Part shown: piece after piece, positions 45,089 through 58,293 of the stretch
Layout: each line of letters begins with the position of its first letter
Position numbering within the stretch: the first letter of the stretch is position 1
NCBI GenBank assembly: GCA_025766275.1
Contig: JAFKAC010000010.1
Coordinates: 496,001-560,000 of the forward strand
Direction: 5' to 3'
Source: Lactarius indigo
Taxonomy: Eukaryota > Basidiomycota > Agaricomycetes > Russulales > Russulaceae
DNA length: 64,000 bases
Program-made: the position numbers and the translations under genes
The notes under the pieces: model-generated
Database searches by the model: none
The model's input: only the letters and a program-made list of their open reading frames with translations
What the model was told of the DNA's origin: nothing

Positions 45089-46467
45089 ATGGCCGACATT
45101 GCAACCTCCCTTGTATTTTTTGGCACCCTTTTCCCTCCATCTGGCCTCAAGGGCGAGAAGGCAGCTTCCCGCGAACGCTTCGAGGCTATGTATACCGTCA
45201 TTCTCAGGGATCTGCTTGACGATTTTCGCAAACACAATATGCCTGAAGAGGTTATTAAGTACTGTCTACGCGTTCGTCGTTCCATAGTTTCTTTCCCCTC
45301 TGACAAAATGTCTTACCACCTGACAGAGCGCGACCTACAACGTACCCGGCGGAAAGCTCAACCGAGGTCTGAGCGTCGTCGACTCTGTCGCGATCCTCAA
45401 GGGTCGCGAGCTCACCGAGGAGGAATATTTCAAGGCCGCCGTCCTCGGCTGGTCTGTCGAATTGGTCTGTTTCTCTTCCTTCGGATCAGTAGACGCGCCG
45501 TTGACGACCGGTTCGAGATGCAAGCCTACTTCCTCGTTGTTGACGACATTATGGACTCGAGTATCACCCGTCGTGGACAGCCTTGCTGGTATCGCCTAGA
45601 GGGTGTCGGTTCCAGGGTTATTAAAGATGTCCTCGTTATGGAAGGGGCGATCTTCCAAGTGATCCGCAAGTACTTCCGCACGGAATCATTTTACGTTGAC
45701 ATCATTGATCTACTGCACGAGGTGTGTCACATTGTTCTCCCCAGTCTCAACAAATCGCTTGAACAACGCGTTCAGGTCACGTATCAAACAGAGATGGGGC
45801 AACTCGTTGATCTCATCACCGCTCCGGAAGATAGTGTAGATCTGTCCAAATTCTCTCTTGCGAGGTGCACTCTTCTTTCTCTAGACTTCATTATCTCCTT
45901 GGAACTGATATACGCACCTCCCCCGATTCCCCCAGGCACAGCACGATCGTTATCTACAAGACGGCAATCTATTCTTTCTATCTCCCCGTCGCCCTTGCGC
46001 TGCTCCTCTGCGGTTTCCCAGTCGAGAAACGGAACGAGTCAGACCCAGACTACTACAAGATCGCGTTGGATATACTCGTCCCGATCGGAGAGTACTTCCA
46101 GATCCAGGACGACTACCTCGACTACTCCGGGACCCCCGAGCAGATCGGCAAGATCGGTACGGACATCGTAGACAACAAGTGCTCATGGTGCATCAACGTG
46201 GCCCTCGCACGTGCCAATCCCACGCAGCGCGCGATCCTGGACGCCAACTACGGGCGGAAGGACCCCTCGGCTGAGGCACGCGTCAAGGAGGTCTTCCGTG
46301 AGGTCGGTGTCGACGCGGAGTATGTGGAGTATGAGGCGCAGACCTATGAGCGTATCAACGCGCTGATCGACACGGTGCCGGAGGTCCAAAGTCCGAACGG
46401 CGATGCGGTACTCCGCCGGACTGTCTTCCGTGCCTTCTTGGAGAAGATTTACAAACGCACCAAGTAA
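45089..46467 (+). CDS. Farnesyl diphosphate synthase, copy 2
   Basis: Five exons (45089-45271, 45327-45464, 45518-45721, 45776-45864, 45936-46467) have exactly the same lengths (183, 138, 204, 89, 532) as copy 1 and give 381 residues. All core motifs are present: DDIMD (116-120) with Tyr-Phe before it, [13 protein letters not shown] (263-267), [13 protein letters not shown] and KIYKRTK. It should catalyse farnesyl diphosphate formation. It has diverged from copy 1 mainly in exons 1-3: the Asp before YNVPGGK is Thr (64), and the conserved ND of the NDA segment is KD (143). The last intron has a weak GTGCAC donor. The copy looks expressed-capable but less constrained; it may be specialised for secondary terpenoids or be on the way to loss. 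Confidence 0.9.
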
Positions 46468-47207
46468 TGTTGGGGTTGGACGCCGAACATTCATTGTAGG
46501 AATGTTTATACCCAGTTCAATCTTTCCCCACTTTCGAGCTGTTGTCTCACTGGAGAGCCGATCTACTTTATGAATATAAAATATGATCATTTACAGTGAC
46601 ATCTATCCTTCTCCAAAGCGAACTCCCCAAGTTGCTTGCGCCCTACCTCGAGCATCCTCCATATTGTGCCTTACTCGCCGACTGATCTGGCTCTCCTGGA
46701 CCCCCGTCACCCGACCAGCACGGAACTTTGCCCGCCTTTCATCACAGGGAGCGCTGAGTAAAAGTAACTGTCAGCGGCCATTATCTGCACGACTTGCCAA
46801 TGTGCGTCCGAAAGTCAAGTCGAAGTTCCCAAGGGGTCTCTCTAACGCGAAAATTCGGTCAGAAATCGGGAGAAGTCCGGAGTTCGGCGCTACGTCGGGG
46901 GCCGCGGGGACGGGTCGAAAAATGCAAAGTAAGGTACTACTTTGTCCCTTGCTTTATCCCTTTATCCATAATTCGCATACACAGGAGCGGTCGGGCAGAG
47001 TCTGTTTATGTTGTGGATGATCAGGGACCTATAATTTTGGATCTTGCTTTAACTCGGCTACGAACCACGCTCTTGAATCTTGGAAGTCCAGTCACATAAC
47101 ATGAGTAAACAGGTGCCCATTGTTTGAGAACGCGCTATACATAGTGGATGGCGCCACGCGGCGTGGGGTGTATTTAGTCTCAGTGAGGAGATCGATGGAG
47201 GCTATTG
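46468..47207. other. Intergenic stretch between FPP synthase copy 2 and GMC oxidase
   Basis: A 145-residue plus-strand frame (46583-47020) is rich in Arg/Ser/Pro, has no recognisable motif and is probably chance. No other feature. Confidence 0.45.
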
Positions 47208-49952
47208 ATGTCTACTCCCACAGTGATAAACGAAGAATACGATATCGTCATCGCAGGCGGTGAGCCACCATCCTCAACTCTTCTCACCTTCCTTCCATTA
47301 ACCGCGTAGTTGTTCGACTGTTATAGGCGGCACAGCAGCGTGCGTCGTTGCCGGTCGTCTCGCTGCCGCCGACACGAACCTGCGCATCCTCTTACTCGAG
47401 GCCGGTCCCACCACGTACAACGACTCTGCGCACACTGATCCCCTGAGGCTCTTGAGCCACCTCGCACCCAACTCGTGCACCGTGCGCACGCACGTTACTC
47501 AGCCAAGTGCGATACTTGGCGGCCGCACCACAGCTGTGCCATGCGGGCAATGTCTTGGCGGCGGAGGCAGCGTTAACTGTGCGTCTCGTGTCTCTTCTCC
47601 CTTGTGCACCGAGCTTCTGTCGTCTGATTGACCTCGATTCACGCACGTCTGGGTGGGTTACTGTATTTAAATCTCTGGCAGTCATGATATACATGCGCCC
47701 GTCTGCCTCTGACTACGACGACTGGGAGACGGTGTACCAGAATCCCGGGTGGGGCTCAAAAGACCTTATCCCGTTCCTGAGAAAGGTGCGTAAGGTAGTG
47801 TGGACTGGTACAGCGCTGGGTCTGAGGTCGAGAGATTGTAGATAGAGACATACCAGGTTCCTAGTGGGGGGCCTACTCATGGCACAGAGGGCCCACTTGG
47901 GGTCTCACGAGGGGGGTTTTCCTCGGACCTCGAGGAACAGTTCCTTCAAACTGCGCGTACACTTGATCCGGACCGTGCGCAGAAGCCGGATGACACGGAC
48001 ACAAACGATTTAGAAACGATCAATGTGTACACAGTGAGTGTCTTGCGCTCGACTATTAGATTGATAACTGAGTAGCACACTGGCGGTAGAGGTGGCTCAA
48101 GTGCGTGCACACTCCCTAGCATGCGCCGTACGAGTTCAGAGAGCCCTGACCGTCTCTTTTCGGATAAGGTGGATTAACGCCGAGACGGGCACCCGTTCGG
48201 ATGTGCCGCACAATATGATCTACCCTCTCAAGGACACTCGGCCGAACCTGCACATCTTGACCGGGGTACATGTGAAGCATGTCACCTTTGACGAGTGCGT
48301 TTGACTTTGACATGTCTCTCTCACTTCTCTTGAAGGGCCGTGTGTAGTGAAAATTGCGCAACAGGCGTCGCATATACTCTCAACGCGCTGTTACATCCCG
48401 ATGGTCATGGGGACACACGCACTGTAAGAGCGACGAAGCTGGTTCTGGTCTCAGCAGGGACATTTGGTTCTCCTGGTATTCTGGAGCGTTCGGGAATCGG
48501 TGCCAAGGACGTACTTGGGCGGGTCGGGGTGAAGCAGCGCGTCGACTTGCCTGGAGTTGGCGAGAATTACCAAGGTATCCCCATGAAATGACCAGCTCTG
48601 ACGTTTCGTGTTCTTCTGACGTTTGCGTGTGCATGTGCAGACCACAATATCTTCTTTGCTAGATACTTCGCTGCAGATGAGGCACAAGTATTGGATGGGT
48701 TATTCCGCAATGAGGAGGGAGCAATCGATGGTGCGTTTATCTCCCTCCTTGGGCCCGCTTTAAGGTTGAACATGATACTACAGCTGCGGTCGCTGAATTT
48801 GGAAAGACCCGGAAGGAGATCTCAACGCACAAGTACGTCATCACTTGGTTTTTTTGACCTCCTTCTGACTTGGTGTCTATATCACTAGCTCGATCGACGC
48901 GGGGATTAAGTGGCGCCCTAGGCCCACCGAGGTGGCCGAGCTCGGCCCCGAGTTTCAGGAATATTGGAACTCATATTTTGCCAATGCGCCAGACAAGCCT
49001 GTCCTGTGTATGGGCATTAGTTCAATGTGCGCTCTCCGATCGCGATTCGTCAAGGTACTCATCTTCGTCCAGGTTCCACGGGGATCCTACAGTAGTCCCT
49101 CCACGCAAATACTACACATTGAATGCATACACGGTGAGCCCACCTATTTATTCCCTCTCCTGTAACCGCACTTCAATACACCTGATACCCGCACTCGCAG
49201 GAATGCCCCCTCGCGCGTGGCCACGTGCACATCACGCACGCCGACGACGTTGCTGCACCGGTAGACTTTAACCCTAACTATTTCAAGTCGTTCGTCATCC
49301 TTCCCTCGTGTTCCCATATCTTGCCTTCACGCTGTTTTTATTTACCAGGAAGGCGGACCTTCGGCCCCTGACGTGGGGGTACAAGTTCCTGCGTGAGATC
49401 GCACGCCGCATGCCGCACTTCCGCGGCGAGCCTCCCATGCTCCATCCCGCGTTCGCACCGGGCGGGCCCGCATCCATCGTCGCGCATGCCGATGGTCCCG
49501 TCCCATTCGATGCTCCGCGTATCGTTTATTCGGAGGAGGACGAACGTGCGCTCGAGGCGTTCGCATACGCGAACGGTGCGTGGTTTCCTCTCCTCTGTCT
49601 CCCATCACTCGCTCACTCGTCCTATTCGTCTTTCCGACCGCGACAGTCGCCACGGGCTGGCATTCGGTGAGCTTCTCCGTCTTCTATTAAGCGTGTGGCG
49701 CCCGTCGTTGATTTGCGTACTTTTGCGATTGCGATTGCGCATTAGCTCGGCACCTGCCCAATGAAACCGCGCGACGGAGGCGGCGTCGTCGACGCGAAGC
49801 TGAACGTGTATGGAGTGAACGGGCTCAAGGTTGCCGACCTGTCCATTGCGCCTGGCAATGTCAGCGCGAATACGTACGGGACTGCGCTCGTTATTGGGGA
49901 GAAGGCCGCCGCGATCATTGCCGAGGAACTCGGCATCAAGGGCGTCGTCTAA
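47208..49952 (+). CDS. GMC oxidoreductase, alcohol (methanol) oxidase type
   Basis: Fifteen exons from ATG 47208 to TAA 49952 join to 618 residues, with two very small exons: 48090-48100 (11 bases) and 49647-49666 (20 bases). FAD-binding start DIVIAGGGTAACVVAGRL with LLLEAG, the CLGGGGSVNFMIYMRPSASDYDDW signature, SAGTFGSPGILERSGIG, DLPGVGENYQDH, DAGIKWRP and PEFQEYW-SYFANAPDKPV are characteristic of fungal alcohol oxidases. The active site shows WHS-LGTC (His549) and VSANTYGTALVIGE (Asn592). It oxidises short primary alcohols to aldehydes with release of H2O2; in wood-decay fungi such enzymes feed peroxide to lignin or Fenton chemistry. No signal peptide, as in other basidiomycete methanol oxidases. 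The gene appears intact although naive frames look broken. Confidence 0.88.
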
Positions 49953-51252
49953 CCGGCCGCGATTCCCTCACTGTATGCGAGATAGTTTTGAAGAACTGGT
50001 TCTGGGATACTTAAGTAGTTGATGCAGCAAATCCAGACCAAAGACCGTTATGTTCTTGTAGCTCTTGAACGGACGTGTTTTTTGCTGACACTGACAGAGC
50101 AGGCTTGCCCAAGCCCTTCATCCCCGCTTGCTCACTCAGAGAGTTCTTCAATTCTGTTTCGTCCGCACCTGCCCGTCATCGGGTTCCTTCAATTGTGTCT
50201 CTCTCTTTGCAAATAGAGCGCTAACATTTGCTTACGCGTGGTGTTTGCGCTCTTAAACAAAGTTAGGCATCTCCACAGGATCCGATATCAACATGAGATC
50301 TCCTGCTGGACGTCTACTGCAACGTGGTGACACCATCTCAGCCTCCCCCTTTGAGATTGAGGAATACCACGAAGGCAACGTGAATTTATTTCTTTGAGTT
50401 GGTCATCGACATGCATCGTTCCAACAAGCAACAGCTCTTAACCTTAGGTGTAACCCCTATTATGGAAATATCCTAAACCTCTTTACGCCCTGTTTTAATC
50501 TATTAATATTCCTGATAACTCGACTGAGACCGGATGCCAAAGACGACCCAATTACCACTATCAACTGTACTACTGTACTACTACAGTGCTTACCGAGGTG
50601 CTAACCTCACATACTATCCAAAGGTTGGTATGGCCCCCCTCTCTAGGAGGACTACAACCACCAGAAGGCCCATTTTGGCTATCTGAGCACTGCATCTGAC
50701 AAGACTGAGCATCCAAAAAAGTAAGACAGTCAACTTATTCTTGGAATACCGAAATGGCACATGGCAAAGGGGACAACTACTTTACAAGAATTCTTCTTAA
50801 AGTAATCGTGCGGTGAGGGCGGACCTTATTTGATCTTCGGCGACGGCGGACACCCCCCGACTTCTCTTGATCCCGACTACTAGTCTCATTCCCACATGCT
50901 TTGCTGACTGAAGCTGCGCCACCTCCACGTTGGGATGAATGATGGCGTGCAAAAGAACCAAACCCAAACCACGCACGGCGTTGTCACGCCGTAATGCCAC
51001 CTGGCGCCCCACACGCACATGGACACGGATCCATCGAAGCTGAGGCTTTTCGCTCCGACGGAGATACAGTAGTATGGGGCGAGCGACGGAGATAGAGAGG
51101 CAGTATTTTTTTTCCCATTAATTTACCGTACAACAACAAAAATAAACGACCGCACACGCACGAAAAAATGCGAGCGTGCAAAACCCATCATGTTATCCCA
51201 ACAGCAGTAATCTGCTGTGAACAAAGAGAGGATGTGGGACGACCGTTGCGTA
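49953..51252. other. Intergenic stretch between convergent genes
   Basis: 3' regions of the GMC oxidase (plus) and the OPT transporter (minus). It is AT-richer than the genes and has no frame of interest. Nothing recognised. Confidence 0.5.
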
Positions 51253-54096
51253 CTACCATGTCGTCGGGCCGAACGTTTGGCCCTTTGCGAGAGGCCTGTC
51301 CGCAACGCCGGCCGCGTCGCCCGTGTTTAAGTACACGGTGTTGCCCCACCATGCTTGGATGGTGTCGAGGGCGATGGTGCCATTCTTCGGATATTGAAGA
51401 GCGAAGAAGATGACGATCAGACCGACGGCGTAACCTGCGTCCAAACCAGCGGACAGCACGTCTATCGTGATCAAGTGGGTCAGGATGAGGGTCCAAAAAA
51501 AAAGGTTCGTTCGGCTCACAGTTGTACTTTGACCACCAGCCAAAGTGGCGACGACGGATGACATAGTTAAACAAGAAGCAGATGAGGACCCAAGGTACAT
51601 AGTTGAGCGGCGTTGCGGGCGGCATGTTACCCGTGCCGGTGAACATAAGCGGGAAGTTGAGATACTTGAGGAATCCAATGTTCATCTTCTTGTGCAGTAC
51701 CCACTGGACAAGTGGTAGGATTGCACCAGCCAAGAAGAAGAAAACGAGGCCATAGTACATCCCACCGTGAGAGAAGAGACGCGCAGGGCCAATGACGCCC
51801 CACTGCGTCGGGAATGTAAGTAAAAGGGGAGACACCTAGACGAAACAAGGAACGTACGATGATGGATGCGGTGCCGAATACGGTAGTCGAAGGGCAGATA
51901 AAGCCGTCTTTCTGGTCAGGGCTGCAAAGATCCTCAACATGGGAGAATAGCCAAGACTGGACACCAAGTTGCACTGTGCCGGCAATTACGGTCGCGACGA
52001 CCTGGCAGAAGAACATGGGACGGTGCGGGATCTTCATGTAGTGACCGAGCTTGAAGTCGCTGGTGAATTGTAAAGCTTGGGTCATGGTGATGTAACCCCA
52101 GGTCTTGAACATCATCATCGCAATTGGACGACCAGGGAGGGCATAGCCAATGATAAGCTCAGTGATAACATTCAGACCAACTTGTTGGTTAGTGATAGCC
52201 TGGATGATGCCGACCGGTACAGTGTACACGAACGCTGGATGGGGAAGGCGGGTTAACAGGTAAGAATGCGCAGCAGGTATTTGGAGACTTACAGATAATG
52301 AGGGCAAGGACGAAAGCCCAGACAGGGAATTGCGTATTCCAGACCTCGATGGCAACAACACCGAATACAAACATGGTTACTGCCGAGGAAATTAGTAACT
52401 GTCATGCCCAAGTATCGCTATATAATCGACGCACAAAAGACGGAAATGTACCACCAATCTGGGACCTCCTTGTACACAGACATAAGGCGAGCGTGGATAT
52501 CGGGCTGCTCGGAGAGCGAGCGACGAGCCTGGGTCCAGATTTGCTTGCGGTAGTAGAGGAAGATGTGGGTAAGGGTAGCCGTGATCGAAGCGAACGAGAG
52601 ACCGTAGGACATGGCGAAGGATGCGGAAATGAATAGGGGACTGTAAGCCTGGTAAGCCTCGAGGTTGAAAGAGGCATCTTCGTTAATAATACGGGTGACA
52701 TTGTAGGATTTGCCCCTGTTGTCGAAGGAGTGCGAAGAAACCAAGGGCAAGAAGCCGGTGTACCAAACATTGGTGAACTACGGGAGAACATTTAACAAAA
52801 AAGTGAAAAGGAGGGGAGCAACGGAACTCACGTAAAGGATGGGGACGAGGAACCAGTAGAAAAAGAGGACGGTGATACCAATGTTAGCAGCCGCCCACCA
52901 CGGGACGGGAAGAGGGGAACCGTTGTAGGTGATTTGACCCCAGTCGAAGGTGAAGAGGCCCATAGCCATACCGTGAGTGACACCGAACATTTGGTTGACC
53001 TTAGAGTTGTTAGGCACGATCCAGCAGACCCATGAAAAGTAGGATAGGGCAGTGAACAGGTAGGAGGGCAAGAAATCTAGGAAGAACGAGTCAGCCAAAA
53101 AAGGAAACTGATGTGAAGAAGGAAGTGCTGACTGTAGAAGAAGTAGCCGACAAAGACGTAGAGGAAGAAGCGCTCGCGGGAGATACCACCACGACTGTGA
53201 GTACCTGCGGTCTCTTGAGCGTGCAAGGTGTTGAAGAGGGCGGCGGTGACGAGGTTGACTGGCCAAATCATTGAGGGAGGAGCGACAAGGAAACGCTTGC
53301 AGATACCACCGATCGAGAAGCCGATCAGTTGGGTCGACATGACCAAAAGCCATTGGTCTGAAAATGGAAGACTCGATTAATAATCGACGGATGCATACGG
53401 TGCCACCGCCACTCACATCCAAAGTTGGTATGCTGGTTGTAGAAGACTTTTTGGACAGCAACAATGTCGGTCTAAATGTGGAGTGAGAAATATCCCAACC
53501 GACGGTTCACAAACTTGGTACTGACGGCGTAAGCGGATTGGGCTCCGACACCGGCCATGATCGTAACGATGACGTGTTCTTTAATCGTGAATGGACCGGG
53601 GTTAACCTCAACGCCGAAAATCTTGACAGCGGGAACGTAGCGCGCCCAGGCTTTGCATAGGGGGAAACTCAGTAGCTGGGGCACGATCTGTATACATGCA
53701 AGTTCAGCTCGGTGCGGGGCCATCAATGCGGTCACGCAATACAGACCTGGGTGATGGTCACCGAAGGAAATCTGAAGAAGAAGAATTGGTTGACACCGGG
53801 GATGATGATAGCCCACATGATGCCGATAACCCAGGCACGGAAAGTAGATGAAGGCATGGTAGGGTCGTCTGTGTTGGCCACAGCAGACCGGACTTCTGGG
53901 TACGGAGACTCATCTTCCAGCGCTACGGCCGTTGGGTCGAAGTTGGGGTCGTCAGGATCGGTGATACCGCCCTATGGTTGTATTAGGTGGAGAAACGACA
54001 TGAAGAGATAGAAAAAAGACTGACATGGACGCTGCCGAGGTGCTCGGAGACACGTTTCTCAAGGTCGGACCTCTTCTCGTCGTCAGAGAAAGACAT
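51253..54096 (-). CDS. OPT-family oligopeptide transporter
   Basis: Eleven exons (54096-54025, 53971-53747, 53687-53526, 53471-53417, 53357-53133, 53076-52832, 52777-52435, 52379-52293, 52234-51858, 51802-51520, 51461-51253) give 760 residues with about 12-16 hydrophobic segments. Family landmarks: NPGPFTIKEH (128-137), the long MFKTWGYITMTQALQFTSDF followed by KLGHYMKIPHR (KIPPR-type motif at 539-543), GPARLFSHGG and PATPLNYVPW. OPT proteins import small peptides, glutathione or metal chelates with protons across the plasma membrane. The acidic N-terminus (MSFSDDEKRSDLEKR) is cytosolic. One acceptor (52380) was chosen over an in-frame alternative because the GTGCGT donor then gives the family sequence. 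It is intact and probably nutritionally regulated, though no control site is visible. Confidence 0.92.
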
Positions 54097-56289
54097 GGCT
54101 AACTAGTCGTGTGGGTCAACTAGTAGACTGGCCTGGCTCAACCCACGGATAAGGAAGGGAGCAGAGGGGTGAGGGAAGGAGACCATGGGACTTGTTATGG
54201 GATTTATAGTCAACGAAAGAGCCTATAGCCTCTAAGGCGAAGGGAAGAAGATGTCAGGGCCAACCTGTGGGCACTCCTCCCTGATCTCATGACAGATCTA
54301 TGATAAGAAGAAGAAAAAAAAAAAAAAAAGTCCATGAGTTGGTTGCCTCGAACCCGGGCCATCATCGAAGCTCCTACCTCTTCTTTGGTCAATACACCCG
54401 TCTCCGGAAATCGCGTTCCTGATAGACCATTGCCTCCCATGTGGTTTTTCCAGAACTAGGGATAATGCTCAGTCCGACGGATCTGACACTGGTTATGAAT
54501 CGTATGGCGGAGCTGACTTACGAGGTGAGTCCTCCTCACAGGTCCCAGGGCACCCGCGCAAGCAGCATAGATAATAAAATTGTTTCATCGTGTTGACCCT
54601 TCTTTCTGAAGCATGGCGATTATGTGTGGGGCGTTCTCTTACGCTGTTCGCCCGAGAGACGAGACGTGTGAGTAAACACGACCTGTCACCGCAAGACGGG
54701 AAGCGTAGCACATGTATTACTGCATTTGGAATGAACTTAATTGGGTTCTGAACGCCCACATGTCCGAGCTCCGAGTCTCCGACGACCTAGGCATGCCAAT
54801 TTTGGATATAGGTCCCGGCTAAGGACGGGGTCATCTGACCCACCTCTAATAGGGTAATGAAGCGCCTCCGTCGTGGAGCACGCGTGGACACAGACAACTT
54901 ACGACCGAGAAGCTACGAATCCGCGCGGTCCTGTCAAGACGATAAGCCTAAACACCCATGGGGCGTTCCCATATGGGCCCCAATGCCCCAGATCCGACTC
55001 GATTTCACTTGTCACGCGACTCCGTGTCGCCACCAGCCTCCAAAACCCGACTGATCGCAATCGAACCCATTCCCATGCGATACCTCTAATCACCTTGGAA
55101 AAGAACACGTTATCTCACATGTTCTATTGGTTCTTACAACGAGAGGGTTTCTTTGTCGGTGAGTGTCAGGAATACGACAGACTTGTTCCCATCGCGGTGT
55201 CACGATCCCTTATTTCTCTTGTGGATCTTCGACGGCGCGAAGCTCAGAAGCTCAGCGGGATCTTCGTTGAGGAACTGCAGACACGTCGTTCGCTTTCAGG
55301 AACTACCATCATCGCTCTAGCAACGGGGCGCAGTGGCAGCGGAGGCGGCGACAACGAATTACCATGATTCAACAGCGTGATTCCTTACTTCCACCAGACC
55401 CGTGTATGCGACCCCTTCAGGTGGTTTGTGCCGCGGAAAAACTTTCATGTCTGCCCACCTGCCTCAAGCCAGTGTTTGTCATGATAAAATCACGATCGCC
55501 ATACCCACCTCTGGTCGTTTTGACTGTGCAACCCCGCCCAATTATCTCTTGCACCGTGTTGCGCCCCCCACACCTCAAGCTGGCTTTGTCCGCTCAAACG
55601 GCCCCCGGGCGTGGGGGCGCGGTTTGTGTATTACTTTACTCACGACCAAAATTGGCAATTATTCATTATTCAAATCTCCTTTGGCCTTGTCTCGTGCGAA
55701 AGAAACAAGAGAACGCCGTGTGCCCTCATCGTCGTTATCACCACACGTTAGGAATCAGCGGAGCAAACCACCGGGTGCTGTTCACGTTTCCGCGTGGTTT
55801 TGTAGGGACTATTTTTACGCTCTCGCGATAAGATACGGCACTGTACGGTGACGAGGCGCTACGGCTCCTGCTACTTTTGTTCTTTTCCTTGCAACAGAAT
55901 GCGCCCCCTTCCTATTCGGACTTGCGACGTCATTGAGATACGCTGTAAAGTGCCTCGTGGTCTCAAAGACCGCTCCAACCCGAGATCACCGTTTCAGTGT
56001 TCTTTGCATTCTCATCATTACGAATTATGCCCCATTGCGGCCTTTCAATCCCACTCCCCTGGAGGGGGGGGACTTAGTGTCGTGGGACGGTGTCTGCCAG
56101 ACAGGTGCGATTTTGTCCGTACTCTCCCAACTTTACTTTCCCCCTTCGAGCGGAGGGCATATCGTACTGAGGCAGCGAGTACAATGACATGTGGGTGGGC
56201 GTGAGATCCCCATGTCCCTGCATCGGGGATAAAGGTAGACAGATAGATGTACGTACGAATGCGGGCCGTGGGACGTTGCTCTCTAAGAT
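54097..56289. other. Intergenic stretch before the lectin array
   Basis: Overlapping frames at 54873-55367 and 55402-55851 (up to 164 residues) lack recognisable motifs. An A/G-rich run (about 54306-54330) is present. No gene supported. Confidence 0.4.
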
Positions 56290-56826
56290 GAAGTGATAGT
56301 GATGATGGATGGCGCAGAGGAAAGAAAATGGCGTGATGGCCCACTTACGAGAACGTGTATTGTATGTATGTGGAAGCCCGAGCATCAGATCAATGTGCGC
56401 CGCACGCAATAAAAAAATCATCGCACGGACACAGGCCGTTCCTGTTTCTTTCTTTCTTATTTTCTTTTTCTCATGCCATAATTTCCTGCCATTCGCACGC
56501 ACATTACCGTTCGACTAGCCGCCCTAAGTTGGACGATAGCCCCCTGGAGAACGACCATCTCTCCCCTATTAGGCTGATCAGGGGCCTACAAGCAACAGTG
56601 CAGCATTGGCCTACTTGGATAGGGGCGTGGGTTAAGGGCAAGAACACCAGTCGTATATCAGATCACGATTCGTATCCTATCCTCGGGGATCATCCCTGGA
56701 GACAAACCTTGGTGTTTCGCCCCTGTCTTCTCTTCTATCTGCGAGAAGCGCCGCAGATCGTGGGTGCAAAAGGGTGCCACAACTAGTCGTAGAGGCAGGG
56801 GATGGGGATCGATTCGTAGTGCCCAA

Positions 56827-56847
56827 ACTGAGTACTGAGTACTGAGT
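56827..56847. repeat. Short tandem repeat (ACTGAGT)x3
   Basis: Three perfect 7-base units in unit 1; the matching site of unit 3 (near 62128) has one. It marks recent slippage in unit 1. Confidence 0.85.
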
Positions 56848-58008
56848 ACCGGCACCTTAGCACCTCCGCGTGACCCACAACCAGACTCAGACATGGAGAA
56901 GGGTGGCAATATGCGCGTGATTCTAGCTAATATAAGAGGGTGCTTCGTGGTTCCGTGGCTCCGTGGCGTGACATGCGGCACTGCGACCCCGCGATTCTGC
57001 CGTGAATGACCTTCAATAGAACGATACACCAACCCACCGAGAAGGCAGAGAAGCAGGAAAAGAATCGAACATCTCTACACGAGTTGCCAGAAAAACTCGG
57101 GAGTGAGTCCGAGATCATACAATCCAGAGGGCCCGCGCTCTACGGTTGGTCCTTAATTAGTCAAAAAGTTTAAAAAGAGGAATGGAAGGGAGGGAATGAG
57201 ACCTCGGCAGCATAGCGTGTCGTAGTGTATCTGACAGGACCATGCGCTCGTTCGGTGGGTCGGCAAGCCTAGTCAGTGAGACAAGCACTTAGAAACGTGC
57301 TTGGGCAGCACAACGAAGGTGCGCAGGCCGCGGTCGAGAAGCACGGCAGGTATCTAGCTAGAGGCCATGCCATATATATGACCAGTGTTCTTCGTAGCCG
57401 CTCCGGGATTCCTAGGACCCGAACCCCCCGCGCCCCACCGGGTGTGCAGGAGTTCCGAGGAAAGCGAAGAGCTGCGGGTACGTAGAAGAACCCGACCACG
57501 GACTCAAACCTAAAGAGCCTTCTGCCGCCGCGCCAGCGGGACAGAGATAAGAGCGACGTCGTCGCGATAAGGCACTCGAAGCAAAGCAAAGATATTCAAG
57601 TTGATACCGATACCTCACGCGGCAAAATCCGAGCGAAGAAAGGAAAAGCCAGTGAAACTACACGAGAACTCGTTTTGTCGTATGCTGTCATAGCAAGGTG
57701 ATGCTCAGGTAAAGCTGATCACGAGATGCTTGACGAGAAGCCGTATCGGAGCGTGCCGAGAAAACGCGACTCGGGGTACTACTTGATGGTAGACACATAG
57801 TGCATATGCTACTGACCTCAACCTTTTGGACTTGAAGCCACCGAAGGTCTCGTTGTGATAGCGGCCGCCTGACCGCTTGTCGGATTCGACCAGAGCTGCC
57901 GATATAGTGCCATGACTAGGCTAATCGATGAACGATGCAACGCCTCGAGGCCTACGCAGCCTTCATCCTTACCTTATCGTCCCGTCCTTGGTAGCTAATC
58001 CTACAGCA

Positions 58009-58038
58009 CCCTTTACCCAATGAAGAGCAGGTAAAGGG
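58009..58038. repeat. Hairpin CCCTTTACC/GGTAAAGGG upstream of lectin 1
   Basis: A perfect 9-base inverted repeat with a 12-base loop, about 255 bases before the lectin start. In unit 3 the stem is kept (63302-63309 with 63320-63327) while the loop differs in sequence and length. This could be a terminator, a regulatory structure or a mobile-element end. Confidence 0.6.
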
Positions 58039-58293
58039 TTTTAAATTTTTTGTCCACTGCGGAGCCCATAATCGTTACTATTACACCTTATCCTGAGCCC
58101 GCCGCCAGAGTCGTCTCATGGTGTCATGGTCACAGATACCTGTAAGGTATACATTTTTAAAAAAAAAGGTTGTTGCCTTCATTGACCCCATATAAAGCCC
58201 TGAAAAGGTAACATCGATGGCAGAATAAATAGACAGGTATGGAACGTAGAAAATCCTAGAGAGAACTGATTCTCCCTGCAACGCCTTCAACCC

